Source of the DNA: Cladochytrium replicatum
Taxonomy: Eukaryota > Chytridiomycota > Chytridiomycetes > Cladochytriales > Cladochytriaceae
DNA: 64,000 nt
Assembly (NCBI GenBank): GCA_025526935.1
Contig: JAHLKD010000066.1
Coordinates: 186,001-250,000 of the forward strand
Direction: 5' to 3'
A model generated the notes under the pieces. That model was not told the DNA's origin, searched no databases, and saw only the letters and a program-made list of their open reading frames with translations. Both the position numbers and the translations under genes were made by a program. Positions 44,460 to 55,385 of the stretch are shown here, in pieces; positions within the stretch are counted from its first letter, which is position 1, and the number at the start of each line of letters is the position of its first letter.

Positions 44460-45807
44460 ATGTCCGGTCTGGATGCTCTGGACCCGGAGGTTCAGGCCAT
44501 GTGCTTGATAGCTGTACTCACAACTGCTGCATCTACCATCGCTCTACTCGCTGGAATCATATATTACAGGCGAACCAGCGAGCGACATACAACTGGTTGG
44601 ACCCGCTTTCAAATTCGCGCATTCACAGCATGCATCTCCGCAATCGGTCTGGACATTGTATCAATCGGTAAGCGTTCGATAACATTATGAAGTGAAGAAA
44701 CGCTCCAACCAATTTCTTATTGCAGTTGAGGTTTTTTTCGTGATGTTCTGGATGCCCGAAAACTTGTCTGAAACAGCCGGCACGCTTCCCGGTGTCTGGA
44801 ACAAGGGGGAGCTAAAGTATAACATCGAGTTATGCTGTCAAATATTCCTGACGTTTCCGGACACAGGATTGCTGTTTCAATCACGGAGATCTTAGGACAA
44901 GTGCTGTTATCAATAACAAGTATGTACATCGTCGATTGGCAACTTGCCCATTCCCTGAATTATTGCTCTCCCAGTCTTTAGTTATTATCTTGTACTGCTT
45001 GAGAGAATGACATCGTTCCGGTTCTTGCTGCCATGTAAGACATATGCTTGGAGACCGGGCACGATTTGTTCCTCACAGATGGCCGTACATCAGCTCGATT
45101 CTTTCATGTTGTGCATCAGACTCTGTTTCTTTTGGGAGTTCTTCTCTTTCTTCCTATGCTTTCAGTCGGCCTCGTTATCAATCTTGCCCCATCGTCCAGT
45201 CTTGTGGTTGCTATTGCGGTGCTTTTCACCAACAGTCTGACCATTCTTGTGATACTACTAGAATGGACGCTCTCCATCGCATTGTATCAAGCGTTTGTCA
45301 GCAGAATTGGATTTGAAAGTCAACCAGCGGCATCGATCAACCTTGGTCGACGAGAAACGCAAAACAACAACATCTACGCAAACCCTGTCACTGCGTCGGA
45401 GGTATCCTATCATTCTTGGCCACGTAATCCTGTTACTCACAAGTTGGTAGAAGCGTGATCTTAAAGTCAATGAAAGCGCTGGTTCGCCTAGTTATCCTCC
45501 CACCTTATATGCCGTACAATCGCGGTCAACTTCTGATCCCACATCAGAGGCATCCGTGCGAGGGATGTCGGCGACTGTTCGATCCGCCACCACGTCGCTG
45601 CACACTAGTTTTTCTTCCCCAGACTTGGTATTCGAACCCGGCACTTCTTTCAGATCAGTTCTTCGCGATGCAAACAAACGAAGATCGATATTGCTTTTCG
45701 TGGGTTTTGCGTTGAGCGACGTACTGGCGTTCATATTTTACGGAATGGCGCTGGTGCCTCAGTCGGGACAATATGCCCGCCCCCTGGAGGTTTTTGGAGA
45801 ATCTTGA
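44460..45807 (+). CDS. Six- to seven-TM membrane protein, GPCR-like, unassigned
   Basis: Exons 44460-44667, 44726-44816, 44867-44919, 44975-45034, 45079-45401 and 45451-45807 sum to 364 codons (363 aa). Hydrophobic segments: CLIAVLTTAASTIALLAGII, the FFVMFW region, a segment joined across exons 3-4 ending FSYYLVLLERMTSF, FFHVVHQTLFLLGVLLFLPM, VVAIAVLFTNSLTILVILLE and ILLFVGFALSDVLAFIFYGM. The LLERMTSF after the third helix sits where GPCRs have a DRY-like motif. A ~100-residue Ser/Thr-rich loop precedes the last helix. ATG 44460 was chosen; a GTG-initiated extension upstream is unnecessary. No family is recognised. Confidence 0.6.
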
Positions 45808-46358
45808 ATCTGTGATATATTTGGGGACTCATATCTTTTTGAAAGGTTATGGCAAGAGCCTCCATCGGCTTCCACTACATTCTCGCATTGATCTTCCTTG
45901 ATTCATTCAAGATGTTTTTGCGCCATAACCTTCCCAGCACTCGGCAGCTGACAACTCGCCCACAACACTAAAGCGAACACCACCAATGGCGACCCCCTTT
46001 CTTTTGTATCTTTCATAACTATCGGTCTCTCGGCGGTACATGGAATAATTCTGCGACTACAGTGAGATCCGCCTGAGTCTCTCAACAACTCTCCCAGCCG
46101 CGATGGAATGAAAGCGTTATGACGTGCTCAGCATGCAAACTGCTTGACTAAGCTTAATCGTCGAAAAAGATATATTGTGCAATGATTGTCGATAAGGATA
46201 CCAGTTAGCAGAGTGAGTACAATCGAATAAGCACCTCTCCAGCATAGAACTTCTGCGTGAACTCTCTCATTTTCATTGTCCAACTGTTTATTATCAGTAA
46301 ATACATAAAATCGAAATGGACTGTAAGCTTTCGAACCTGGGTTGATGCGCAAGCTTGG
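45808..46358. other. Converging intergenic region
   Basis: 3' flanks of the membrane-protein gene (plus) and the first TRPV-like gene (minus). No gene seen. Confidence 0.4.
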
Positions 46359-49300
46359 TTAAGCTACCTTGTCGGCAGTAAATGCTCTTTGAACCCTATT
46401 TGGTACCTTGACCCCACCCCTCCTGATAACCGCTGAAGCGCCGGGTTTTGGTAGAAGCTCGGCCGTATTGAGTTGCCGCAAACCAGGGTTCTTTGTCTTC
46501 CTCATTTCCGCAAGAATAGTCTCGCCAACGGAAAGGTCGGGGTGATGATGGGTCGACAGAAAGGTTGGATCCTGGATTCCATCTCGGAGATGAATTTCAA
46601 AGTAGTAAGTAGATTCTACAGCTTGTGACCCCCGTTCTCTTTCAGCAATGGCTTCCGTTTGGCTCTTGTCATGCTGATCTATTGGCTGCCTTTCACCTTG
46701 GTCAGACCCACTGGCGATCTGGATTTCAGAATCCTTAGGCTTTTCAGCGTTGATCTGTTCTTCCTCTTCCATGAATCTGGTAGATTTAAATCCAAGCCGG
46801 TTCGCTAAACAACGGGTTTCTGACATCTTTTCGTCCATCTCCAGAATCAAGCTCGCCCATTGAACGACCCACACCTCTTCGGACTGCTCCGTGACCTTTA
46901 ATTCACCAAATTGGTTTCAAAGTAGATTGTGGGAGGATCGGGCAACTGTCCGTACCTTGTTGTATGTACTATTTAACATTGCAATCAATACATTAAGCAG
47001 TAAAATGCTAGTGAGTATCATGAAAACACTGAAAAATGTAACGGCCAACCAGCCGAGCTGCGCTTTGTTCAAGGTTTTGAATTGGTCACCATTCACAATA
47101 AGCCCAAAGAGCTTCAGCGCAACTCTCCATGGATTGCCATAATCTCCGACGTCATCATCATCTGAGCTTTTCGAAGTACTCGCTTTCACTCCTACTGACA
47201 ATGTGGGAGCGGCGCTCTTTGCAGTGGCGTTGGTACTCTGTTGAGGAACATCAGCATTGATTATGAATGCCATCTGAAGCCAAATTGCTTGGCTAAACGC
47301 AATCACAATGGCGACGTAAATTATCGCAAACTTTTGAAAGACATCTGTCATAAGCATCTTGTAAACCATTATCAGGGTTGGACCAATAGAGCGCAGGCCC
47401 TTCCCGAAATAGAGCAGACTCATCCACCTTTAAAATCATGCTCAATATGTATCTAAAACACAATCAACCCGCCATTCTTACCCTGAAACGGAGTAGATGG
47501 ACAAGAAGCTGTTTTCTGCCAACGGCTTGTCTGCCACCCGACAAGCAAACGCAAAAACCAGTATGAGAATGTTGAACAATTGCAAGAAGTTGTGTGCAGA
47601 ATTGAATCCTCTGAAATATTTTTTGGGCTTTTGATTCTTCAACTCGAAGAGCTCTTCCACCAGAGCAACGATGGTAACTATGACCAAAAGAACTTCCAAG
47701 CAGAGACGCAGAACTCCATACGTTGACACGAACTGATCGAACTCTGTCGCTTTATTCGTTGAAAAATAGGTCCTTCGAGCCTCGGCAATGTTTTGAGCTG
47801 TGAGCTCTCCGCTCCCAGTTCCAGGGGAGGCATTGGGGATTACCCACATTGCGAAAAGAAACAAAAGCTGGTACAAAACTCCTCTGAGAAAGTACCAGTT
47901 GAACATGTCGCGGGCATATAAGTGCCATTTAGCTCGAAGGACGATTTGAAAGAGGGGGATGTCCATAAGCATTCTACCATCCCCATTTCTCACGGCGATC
48001 TCTATGGCTGTTTGGTAAAAGATCTTGTCCAATGGTGTCCCATCTCCTGGAGAATACTCGCTGTTTTTCGAGCTTGCTGTAGAACTTTCCTGATTATATT
48101 CGCCATTCTTGCCATCTTGACCAATCTTTTTGACAAATTTTAGCATTTTGTTAGGATTGATGTCGATATCCGTGAGGGGGTAAAGGTAAGCCTTCACCTC
48201 ACCCACCTCCCACACCAGCTTTCGGGACTCCCCAAGCAAAAATTGAACCATCCCTTTGTTTCGCCGATACACAGCGGTTAGAAGGGGCGTGTAACACATT
48301 TTGTTACGTTGTTTAAGGGATGCCCCATAATTTGTAAGGAGCTGCCATGGTCCGCTGCCTGCACTAGTTCCCGCATCCTCTTCAGTGTTGTCGGGATCTT
48401 CTTCAAGCTTCGCGTGCTTCGTCCAAGAAGTGATTCCCCACCACGCCAGGACGTGCAATGCAGTATTGCCGTACTCGTCGTATGCATTTGATTCCACGCG
48501 GCAATCTCGAAGCAAGTATGTTGCTATGTCTCTATGACCATTGCGAACAGCCATGCCCAATACAGTGCCTCCCATCTGGTTAGAAAACAGTTATTTTACG
48601 TGGTTCACTATGGGATCGGTTCACTCACATAGGGTACATTTTTGATGGCAAAAAATTCTCCTCCACAACGAGCAATGTTGAGATCCGCTCCTCTGCTAAC
48701 CAGAAACTTCAGCAGGCTTAGGTCACCTGCTTCTACAGCCATATGAACAGCACTTTCACCACGGTATCTTGGCCCTTCATGATAAGAATTGACTGGGTGA
48801 ATGGTCAGTTTATAATGTTTTCGGACAATGTTGTATCCACTTACTCAGTACTCTTCGATGGTGCTCATCATCAAGAACGAACTCGATCAGCCTTCTATAT
48901 ACTACGTAGGACTGCTTGTCACGCAAAGACCACAGAATGAGCTTATGCAAGATGGTTTCACCGTGTGCACCACGCGTTTTCGAACTCTTTGCCTCACGAA
49001 GCAACTTTAGAAAATCTGGCAACGCTCGCTTTTTCTTCGTGTCGCAAGCTTCAAATGCAGATCTAAAAAGAGGATCATTCTTGTTCATATTGTATTCCTC
49101 TTCATTGAGTTGTGTCTCGGCTTCAAGCTGGTGTGAATTGGGGAGTTGTTCAAACATGGTCCCTAGTTGAAGCTTTTCAGTTGCCCCTCGATTGACATTT
49201 CTGGCGTAAATGTTGGAAAAAATGTTCTGAAAGCGCTTCAGATATTGCTCAGCCAAAGGTTTCCATGTTGGGGATCGATTCTGACGTTGAAATGAGTAGA

Positions 49301-49535
49301 TCAGAAACCTTTCACGAGCCCAAAACCAAAGCCTTTTCCTAACTTTAGGATCTACGAACAAACTACCATCTTGAATGTAGTTCCTGAAGTGGAGTAGATG
49401 CGCGACTGCAAATGTAGCCCTGTTTTTGAACAAAACCGTGTCTTCACAAGACGGGCCAGCATCCGACGTCTCGGACACCACTCCCATCTCCACGTCGTCA
49501 GTGAGTCGTCGAGATGAAGAACCAAGATTAAGCAT
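46359..49535 (-). CDS. TRPV-like ankyrin cation channel 1
   Basis: Polytopic cation channel. Five exons, roughly 49535-48850, 48785-48605, 48575-47480, 47425-46955, 46875-46359, with ATG 49535. Cytosolic ankyrin repeats: GAHGETILHKLILWSLRDKQ, GESAVHMAVEAGDLSLLKFL, GGTVLGMAVRNGHRDIATYL, GNTALHVLAWWG and CYTPLLTAVYRRNKGMVQFL. S1-S6 follow; the pore-loop region is VALKLFGLIVNGDQFKTLNK, positioned like the TRPV 'LFKxTIGMGDL' element, then S6 MILTSILLLNVLIAMLNSTY. The TRP-box-like VQWASLILEMDEK comes just after. The C-tail is charged. An Asp-rich loop precedes the pore. Likely Ca2+-permeable, sensory role inferred from family. Confidence 0.85.
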
Positions 49536-49757
49536 GATGTTTGGAAGAGTAGGTAAACCCGCTTGCAAGATCCTTGGGTGAGAATCGCTCCGTGGTACCT
49601 CCACCAATCACATCAACCGAACACCAACCCAAATTTCGGGAGCGACAACGTGAAAACTGATCACAGCGTCTGGATCGCAAGTCACTGAAATCTATCTTGT
49701 CCTTGTTACATATTTACACTCCCCTCGGATTGTAGTTACATACACCTTGGCATCATA
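49536..49757. promoter_or_regulatory. Spacer between tandem TRPV-like genes
   Basis: About 220 bp between the start of channel 1 and the stop of channel 2, same strand. It must contain the promoter of channel 1 and terminator of channel 2. Confidence 0.4.
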
Positions 49758-52700
49758 TCACGGAACTTTGAGCTTGCCGGACTTCATTACCCACCAAAAC
49801 CTGCTCTCCACAATCTCTTCCCGCCTTGTCTCCGTTCTAATGACCGGATCGTTCAATTGTGCTTTGGAAACACCAGACCTTTTTTTAATGTCTCTCAGGA
49901 TCAGATCGCCCATGCATGTCCCTGGCTGATCGCTCGTCCGCAAGCGAATGGGAATCGGGGTCCCTTCCTTGAGCTCAAGCTGGAAGTACCTCGTATTTGA
50001 CTTCTGCTTTGCATTGAATCCCAAGCGCAAGGACGTCGGCCGCCTTTTGGAGCGCTTTTCGTCCATTTCTAGGATCAGGTTGGCCCATTGCACGAACCAC
50101 ACTTCTTCCGACTGGTCGGTAATCTATGAGGAAAAAGTGGTTTTTCATTTTTTTGAATGAGTTTTTGTGGGCCGGTACTGGCGATGAAGCATGACGTACT
50201 TTGGTGTATGTACTGTTCAACATGGCAATCAGCACATTGAGGACCAAAATTGACGAGAGGACCATGTAGACGACAAAGAGGATCACTGCTAATGCTCCCA
50301 GTGGCGCTTTCTGGAGCGTTGAAAATTCGCTCCCATTCACGATGAGCCCAAACATCTTGAGTATAGCTGTTTGCGCGTTAGCGTAATCCGACACCGAGTC
50401 AGTCGAGTCGGATGAACCACCAGAGGTTGTCATCGTTGAGTTGATGCCACTTTCGGCTGCCGGCGTTGTCTGCACGACGAATGTCTGTGAGTGCTTGAGA
50501 AACTTTTCACTTGTTTTTATCAAGGTATGGTTCTACTAACCGAATCGACGGCAAGAAGAGACATCTGAAGCCAGATCGCCTGGCCAAATGCAATCAAGAA
50601 TATTCCGTAGATGATTGCAAACTTTTTGAGGACGTCGGTGATAAGCATCCTGTAGACCATGATAATTGTCGGGCCGATGGTCTTTAACCCTTTGCCAAAG
50701 TAAAGCAAGCTTGTCCACCTGAAAGGAAGCACAACATTAACCAGACACACATGAGTTACACGCTTTGGGCCAACCCTGAGATCGCAAGCACTGAGAGGAT
50801 AGTGTTCTCAGCTAGTGGATCGCGAGCCAATCTAGCCAACAGAGCGGAGAAGAACAGCAAGATGTTCAAAAGTTGCAATGTGTTATGTGAGGAGTTGAAC
50901 CCATCGAAAAAGTATCCTCGAATTCCTTGCTTCATCATCTCTTGGAAGAGCTCGTTGAAAAGCGAGAGGATGTTCGACGTCAGCAAAATAATTTCCAAGA
51001 CAAACCTCAACACGCCCCACCGAGTAATTGTGTCTATGATGGCTTCGTTGCTAACTTCTTCGCCGACTGAGAAGTACATCCAGCGTGCCGCCGCGAGCTC
51101 TTTCGTTTTCGAAGATCCGTTAATTGCTGGAATCTCGATCGGACCGTTCGGGATCATCCATACGGCGATGATGAGGAGGATCTGGTAAAAGCATGCAATG
51201 CCAAAGTACCAGTAAAACATATAGCGAGTATACATTCTCCATTTCGCACGGAGGACAATTTGAAAGATCGGGATTTGCATGAGCAGGTTTCCATCTTCAT
51301 TCTTCACGGCAATTTCAATGGCAGTCGGATACATTCTTTTGAGTCGGGGCACTTTGACGTCCTCGGGCATGACAGAGATCCTTCTGAGCTCGTTCTTGAT
51401 GGAACCTGTCCGGGAACTGTTTTTGTCCTTGTGAGGGTTGACGTCGATGTCAGTGAGCGGGTAGTTGAACTTTTTCACCTCGCCAAACTCCCAAAGAATC
51501 TCGCGGGAGTCATCAATAAGAGCTTCCACCATGCTTTTGTTCCGCCGAAACACCGCTGTCAGGAACGGTGTGTAAGACATACTGTTTCGTTGAGTGTCTT
51601 TCGCACCAAAGGCTCTGAGGAGCTCCCAGGGTCCAAGCCCATCTTTGGTTTTGGTTTGCTCGTTTTCACCGCTTTCGTTGTCGTCCGAGTTTTCAAACTC
51701 GGACAGCGTGTTCCAAGACGCGATTCCCCACCATGCCAGAACGTGGAGGGCAGTGTTCCCGTGCTGATCCCACGCGTTGGGTTCAGCTCCACAATCCCGC
51801 AACAAGTATGTCGCTTGTTCCTTCTGGTTATTGCGAATGGCCATCCCGAGCACAGTTCCACCGTTCTGAAACATTGGCATGGTTTACAATGGGCGTCACG
51901 GAGAAGCGGAGGGAAGTTATCTTACATAAGGTACTGATTCGATCGAAAAGAAATGTCCCCCACATCGGGGTATGTTCACATCCGCACCCTTGCTTACGAG
52001 AAACTGCAGCAGCTTGAGATCGCGAGCTGCTACGGCCATATGGGCGGGACTCTCACCCCGGTATTCTGGGCCCTCAAACACAGAATTGACTGCACAGAAA
52101 AGAAACGTCGAAACAGGATGGTTGACAATTTGAGTCATGATCAACTTTTGTTTTTCTTACCGAAAGCTCTGCGATGCCTCTCGTCATCCAGAAGGAGTTC
52201 GATCATCTTTCGGTAAACCTCTCGCGATGGCTTGTCTACCATGAAGCGGAGAATCAGTTTGTGTAGGACCGTTTCACCGTGCGCCCCACGCTTGTGCAGT
52301 GCATTTGGATGGGCAATGAGGTCAAGGAACGCCTTGGGAGACCTTCCGCTCTCCCTATCGCATGCGTGATATGCGGACGAGTAAACAGGATCATTTTGAT
52401 TCAGGTAGTCCTCATAGACGCCTGGGTCAGCGCCACGAAACTCGACCGGGATGATGCTCTGTTTTCGGTCTGCTTGCGGGGGGTGCTCGACGTCCACCTT
52501 TTTTCGGGAAGGTGGGAAGATCCTGTAAATCAAAGTCTTGAGAGCGCTTTGTTTTGGCCGCTCTGTGGTAATGGGCGGCGGCCCAAAGGGGTGTTCTGCT
52601 ATGGCGGGCGGTGCGAACTCCACTTTGCGATTTCGTAGCTTGGGATCCTTGGCATCCTGGGCCTCCTGCCCTGACTGCAGTTGCTGTATCTGTGTGCTTT

Positions 52701-53090
52701 TTTGTCCCTGCTGATGTTCCTGTTGTTGGTGAATGATGGGAGCATCGCTCTTTGGCAACCACGAAAACAGGTCATCCGGGGCATAAATGTCATAGAGCAA
52801 GTCACGGAAACGACGAGAAGCTGATTTAAGAATCGACGCAGTTGATTCTTTTGGAGACAGAGGTTGGTTCTGTTAGGGGTTCAGTGTGAAGTTATGGGAT
52901 CACGAAAAAATGGAGTGATACTCACCAAAGGTCTGACGACGATTCTTGAATTTTTTGCGTACTGCACAAACGCACTGAGACATATGGACGAGTTTCCCCT
53001 GGCAGAACATGGATCGCTTGGATCGCTTGGATCATGCACGGTGATCTCGACTGCATTGGCCGTCTTGAGGATCAGAGGCTCGAGGGACAT
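49758..53090 (-). CDS. TRPV-like ankyrin cation channel 2
   Basis: Tandem paralog of the 46359-49535 gene with the same order of domains. ATG 53090 gives MSLEPLILKTANAVEITVHD; the first intron follows NSRIVVRPL (GTGAGT). A Gln-rich stretch (QQQEHQQGQKSTQIQQLQSG) precedes the ankyrins GAHGETVLHKLILRFMVDKP, GESPAHMAVAARDLKLLQFL, GGTVLGMAIRNNQKEQATYL, GNTALHVLAWWGIASWN. The pore-loop region is AILKMFGLIVNGSEFSTLQK, S6 is VLSSILVLNVLIAMLNSTYT, and the TRP-box-like motif is VQWANLILEMDEK. The C-tail differs from channel 1. Introns lie at corresponding places, supporting whole-gene duplication. Confidence 0.85.
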
Positions 53091-53218
53091 TCCACCACAC
53101 ACGCGGAACACGAGCTGCGCCGTGGACCAGATTCGAGTTGGATGAAAAAATGGAGAGGGCGACCGTGCGCTCTGGGCAGGATTGCTGGTGACCGATTCTT
53201 GTATGTATTTAGTTTATT

Positions 53219-53572
53219 TCACGGTGTAGCAGGGTTGCTCTGTTTCATCATTGCCAAGCGAATGGCCTTCTCGAGGGACTGAGAGTCGATGTGGTGCCGC
53301 ATGATCTCCTCGCCGTTCAGGTGGATGACTGGCACGTCGTAGGTGTATTTGATCCATTTTCTGCGGTGTTCCTGAGCGTCGATGTCGATTTCGGTGATGG
53401 CCATGTTCGTGATTCTTGCATGAGGTGTTAAAACATGTTGCAACTTGTTGACTGCTACCACTCGTTTGTGTACTTACCTCTGAGCTACGTCTGCAGCAGC
53501 TACCTTAGCCTCGTCGCACAGCCCGCAGAATCTCCTAGTGAACAGCGTTAGTGCCAGCTTCCTTGCTGCCAT
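53219..53572 (-). CDS. Glutaredoxin-like DUF836 protein
   Basis: Small thioredoxin-fold protein of the YDR286C/C5orf63 type. Exons 53478-53572 and 53219-53414 sum to 97 codons (96 aa). Active-site-like FTRRFCGLCDEAK near the N-terminus, then ITEIDIDAQEHRRKWIKYTY, the cis-Pro segment YDVPVIHLNGEE and a C-terminal helix. Function in the family is not established. The start is 136 bp from the divergent UIM-rich gene. Confidence 0.85.
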
Positions 53573-53708
53573 TCCTTATTTTTTTGTGAAATATTTCAAA
53601 TTTCAACTTCTGGGGGCTCAGCGTTGAGCGTTGGAACATCGCACGGAAGGGCCACGGACACTTTTAGCGCAAGGAGACGTTTCTGCCGCTGAATACTCGA
53701 CATCCGCA

Positions 53709-54746
53709 ATGTCCGGAACCGACTCTGCAACTTCCGAACCCGCCGTCCTCAAAACCACCTCGCTGTCTGACGAGGAGATCCCTCCACCGCCTCTCCCCCG
53801 ACGATCTACCCCCGCAGAATCGGCCGCATCTGCTACACCCGCCACCACAAGCCCTCCTCGCACCACCTCTTCCACAGACGTGCGCGTAAGCCCGGTCGCA
53901 GCTACCAACAGCAGCTCGCTCGCGGACTGGAAGCTTGCCCTCCGAGTCGAGCGCGAGCTCGTGATCCAGGACAAGCTCTCCGAGACCGCTACTTCCGGAA
54001 CGGCGACCATTGCGCCTGGCTACGCTTCCTCTGCGTACTCGAGCGGCGGTGTCGGTGGGGCGGGAGGGGGTCTTGGAGTCGGGGACACCACCCGAAAAAT
54101 CACGGATTCTGCAAAAAGGATACTTGGGAAACTTGTTGCACGTGGTGGCGGTGGCGAGAGGGCGGACATGGCCGATTACGATCGCTACATGGATAGTGTG
54201 TACGCTACGTCGGAGCGCGAGTATGCTGCCATGGTAGCGGCGGAGGGTCTCGAGACTGGACGGGAGCTTTTGGACGAGGACGGGAAGGTGATCACTGCGC
54301 TTGAAGGGCAGGAACTGGACGACGACGGGTGGCAGAAGTTCGACCCGTCTCAGTTGCAGGAGGTCGATCCGAAGCTAGCCAAGGCGAAGGAAAAGGCGCG
54401 CTTCGGTGGGCTGCAGCGCGCACGCAGGGTGATTGTCGAGGACGAGGACGAGGACGAGGTGCCTCTGAGAAGGACAAGGAAGGCGGAGCGCGCGGAGGAG
54501 AGTGACGAGGACGACGTGGAAGTTGCGATTGCGTTGTCGAAGGATGACGCAAAGAAGATTGTGGCGGGGAAGCCTGGTTGGTCTGCCGCTGAGGAGGAGG
54601 AGATCGAGGCGGCGATCCGCGCGGCGGACGAGTCGGAGTGGAGACGGATGGAGGAGGAGAGGGAGCAGAGAGAAATCGAACAGGCGATTCGGGCTGTACA
54701 AGAAGTTGAAGAGAAGGAAAGGAGGGGCAAGGAACCTGCAACCTGA
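53709..54746 (+). CDS. Protein with C-terminal UIM-like motifs
   Basis: Single exon, 345 aa from ATG 53709; the frame is open to 53631 without ATG. The N-terminal third is Ser/Thr/Pro-rich and disordered, with EEIPPPPLPRR. Middle: RKITDSAKRILGKLVARGGG, then DYDRYMDSVYATSEREYAAM. The C-terminal ~100 residues hold ubiquitin-interacting-motif-like helices: EDDVEVAIALSKDDAK, EEEIEAAIRAADESEW and EIEQAIRAVQEVEEKE, with the acidic-phi-xx-A-xxx-S/A pattern. A ubiquitin-binding role is inferred from those motifs only. Confidence 0.65.
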   Translation: MSGTDSATSEPAVLKTTSLSDEEIPPPPLPRRSTPAESAASATPATTSPPRTTSSTDVRVSPVAATNSSSLADWKLALRVERELVIQDKLSETATSGTATIAPGYASSAYSSGGVGGAGGGLGVGDTTRKITDSAKRILGKLVARGGGGERADMADYDRYMDSVYATSEREYAAMVAAEGLETGRELLDEDGKVITALEGQELDDDGWQKFDPSQLQEVDPKLAKAKEKARFGGLQRARRVIVEDEDEDEVPLRRTRKAERAEESDEDDVEVAIALSKDDAKKIVAGKPGWSAAEEEEIEAAIRAADESEWRRMEEEREQREIEQAIRAVQEVEEKERRGKEPAT

Positions 54747-55385
54747 TCATTGTTTTAACTATGTAGATTGTATTCAACTACGATGCAGTTTTTTTAAAGT
54801 TGAGTTACTGATGTTCGGCACACAAGAAGCAGCGTACATCCTGGGGTATTAACATGGGTCCTCAAATTCTATTTGCTGTGCAACAAGCCTGTCGGAAGCT
54901 AAATGCACCTGGACCTCCGGTTATCTGCTTCCCAGTCAAGATCTTGGCGTACTATTCGTCCCAGTTTCGCCAGTTTTCATGAAACCTTGCTGGAGGAGTT
55001 GTAGTCGAACTTCAAGTGTCATGATTTCAGGCTGTTTGGTTGTTGAACTTGAGGTGCCAGCTTGTCGGGGGTTGTGCACGAGTTTTGCAAGTTTGGTGGT
55101 GTTTTTCGAGCTTGTTTTGATGTGTTTCGTTTTCTCGAAAGAGCAGTTGATAATACATGCTCCTCAATGTGACTCCAAACCTCCAGTGCGAGTGCACACC
55201 GTTTCCAGCCTGAGAGTCACAAGAGCCCAATGCTGTCACAACATTCCTCGGATTCAGAAGGCTATAAAAATGAAAAACGGCAGCATGTTTTAAGCCCCCG
55301 ATGCATTCAGTTATTGAAAAGAAACACTTGCTCTATAATATGGATGAATGGAAGAAAATGCCTCACCCAGGAAGTGTCGGCCCAA
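54747..55385. other. Intergenic, no gene supported
   Basis: About 640 bp between converging 3' ends. A 104-codon plus-strand frame at 54979-55293 has no supporting motif and is not called. Confidence 0.4.

Noticed and set aside
45600-45640. GGTTCGAATACC box resembling a tRNA B box
   Set aside because: It lies inside the coding exon for LVFEPGTSF and no tRNA fold surrounds it.
53618-54010. 130-codon minus-strand frame
   Set aside because: Antisense to the N-terminal part of the UIM-like gene, with no splice or motif support.
54979-55293. 104-codon plus-strand frame between converging genes
   Set aside because: Hydrophobic stretch without start context, homology signal or splice sites; probably random.
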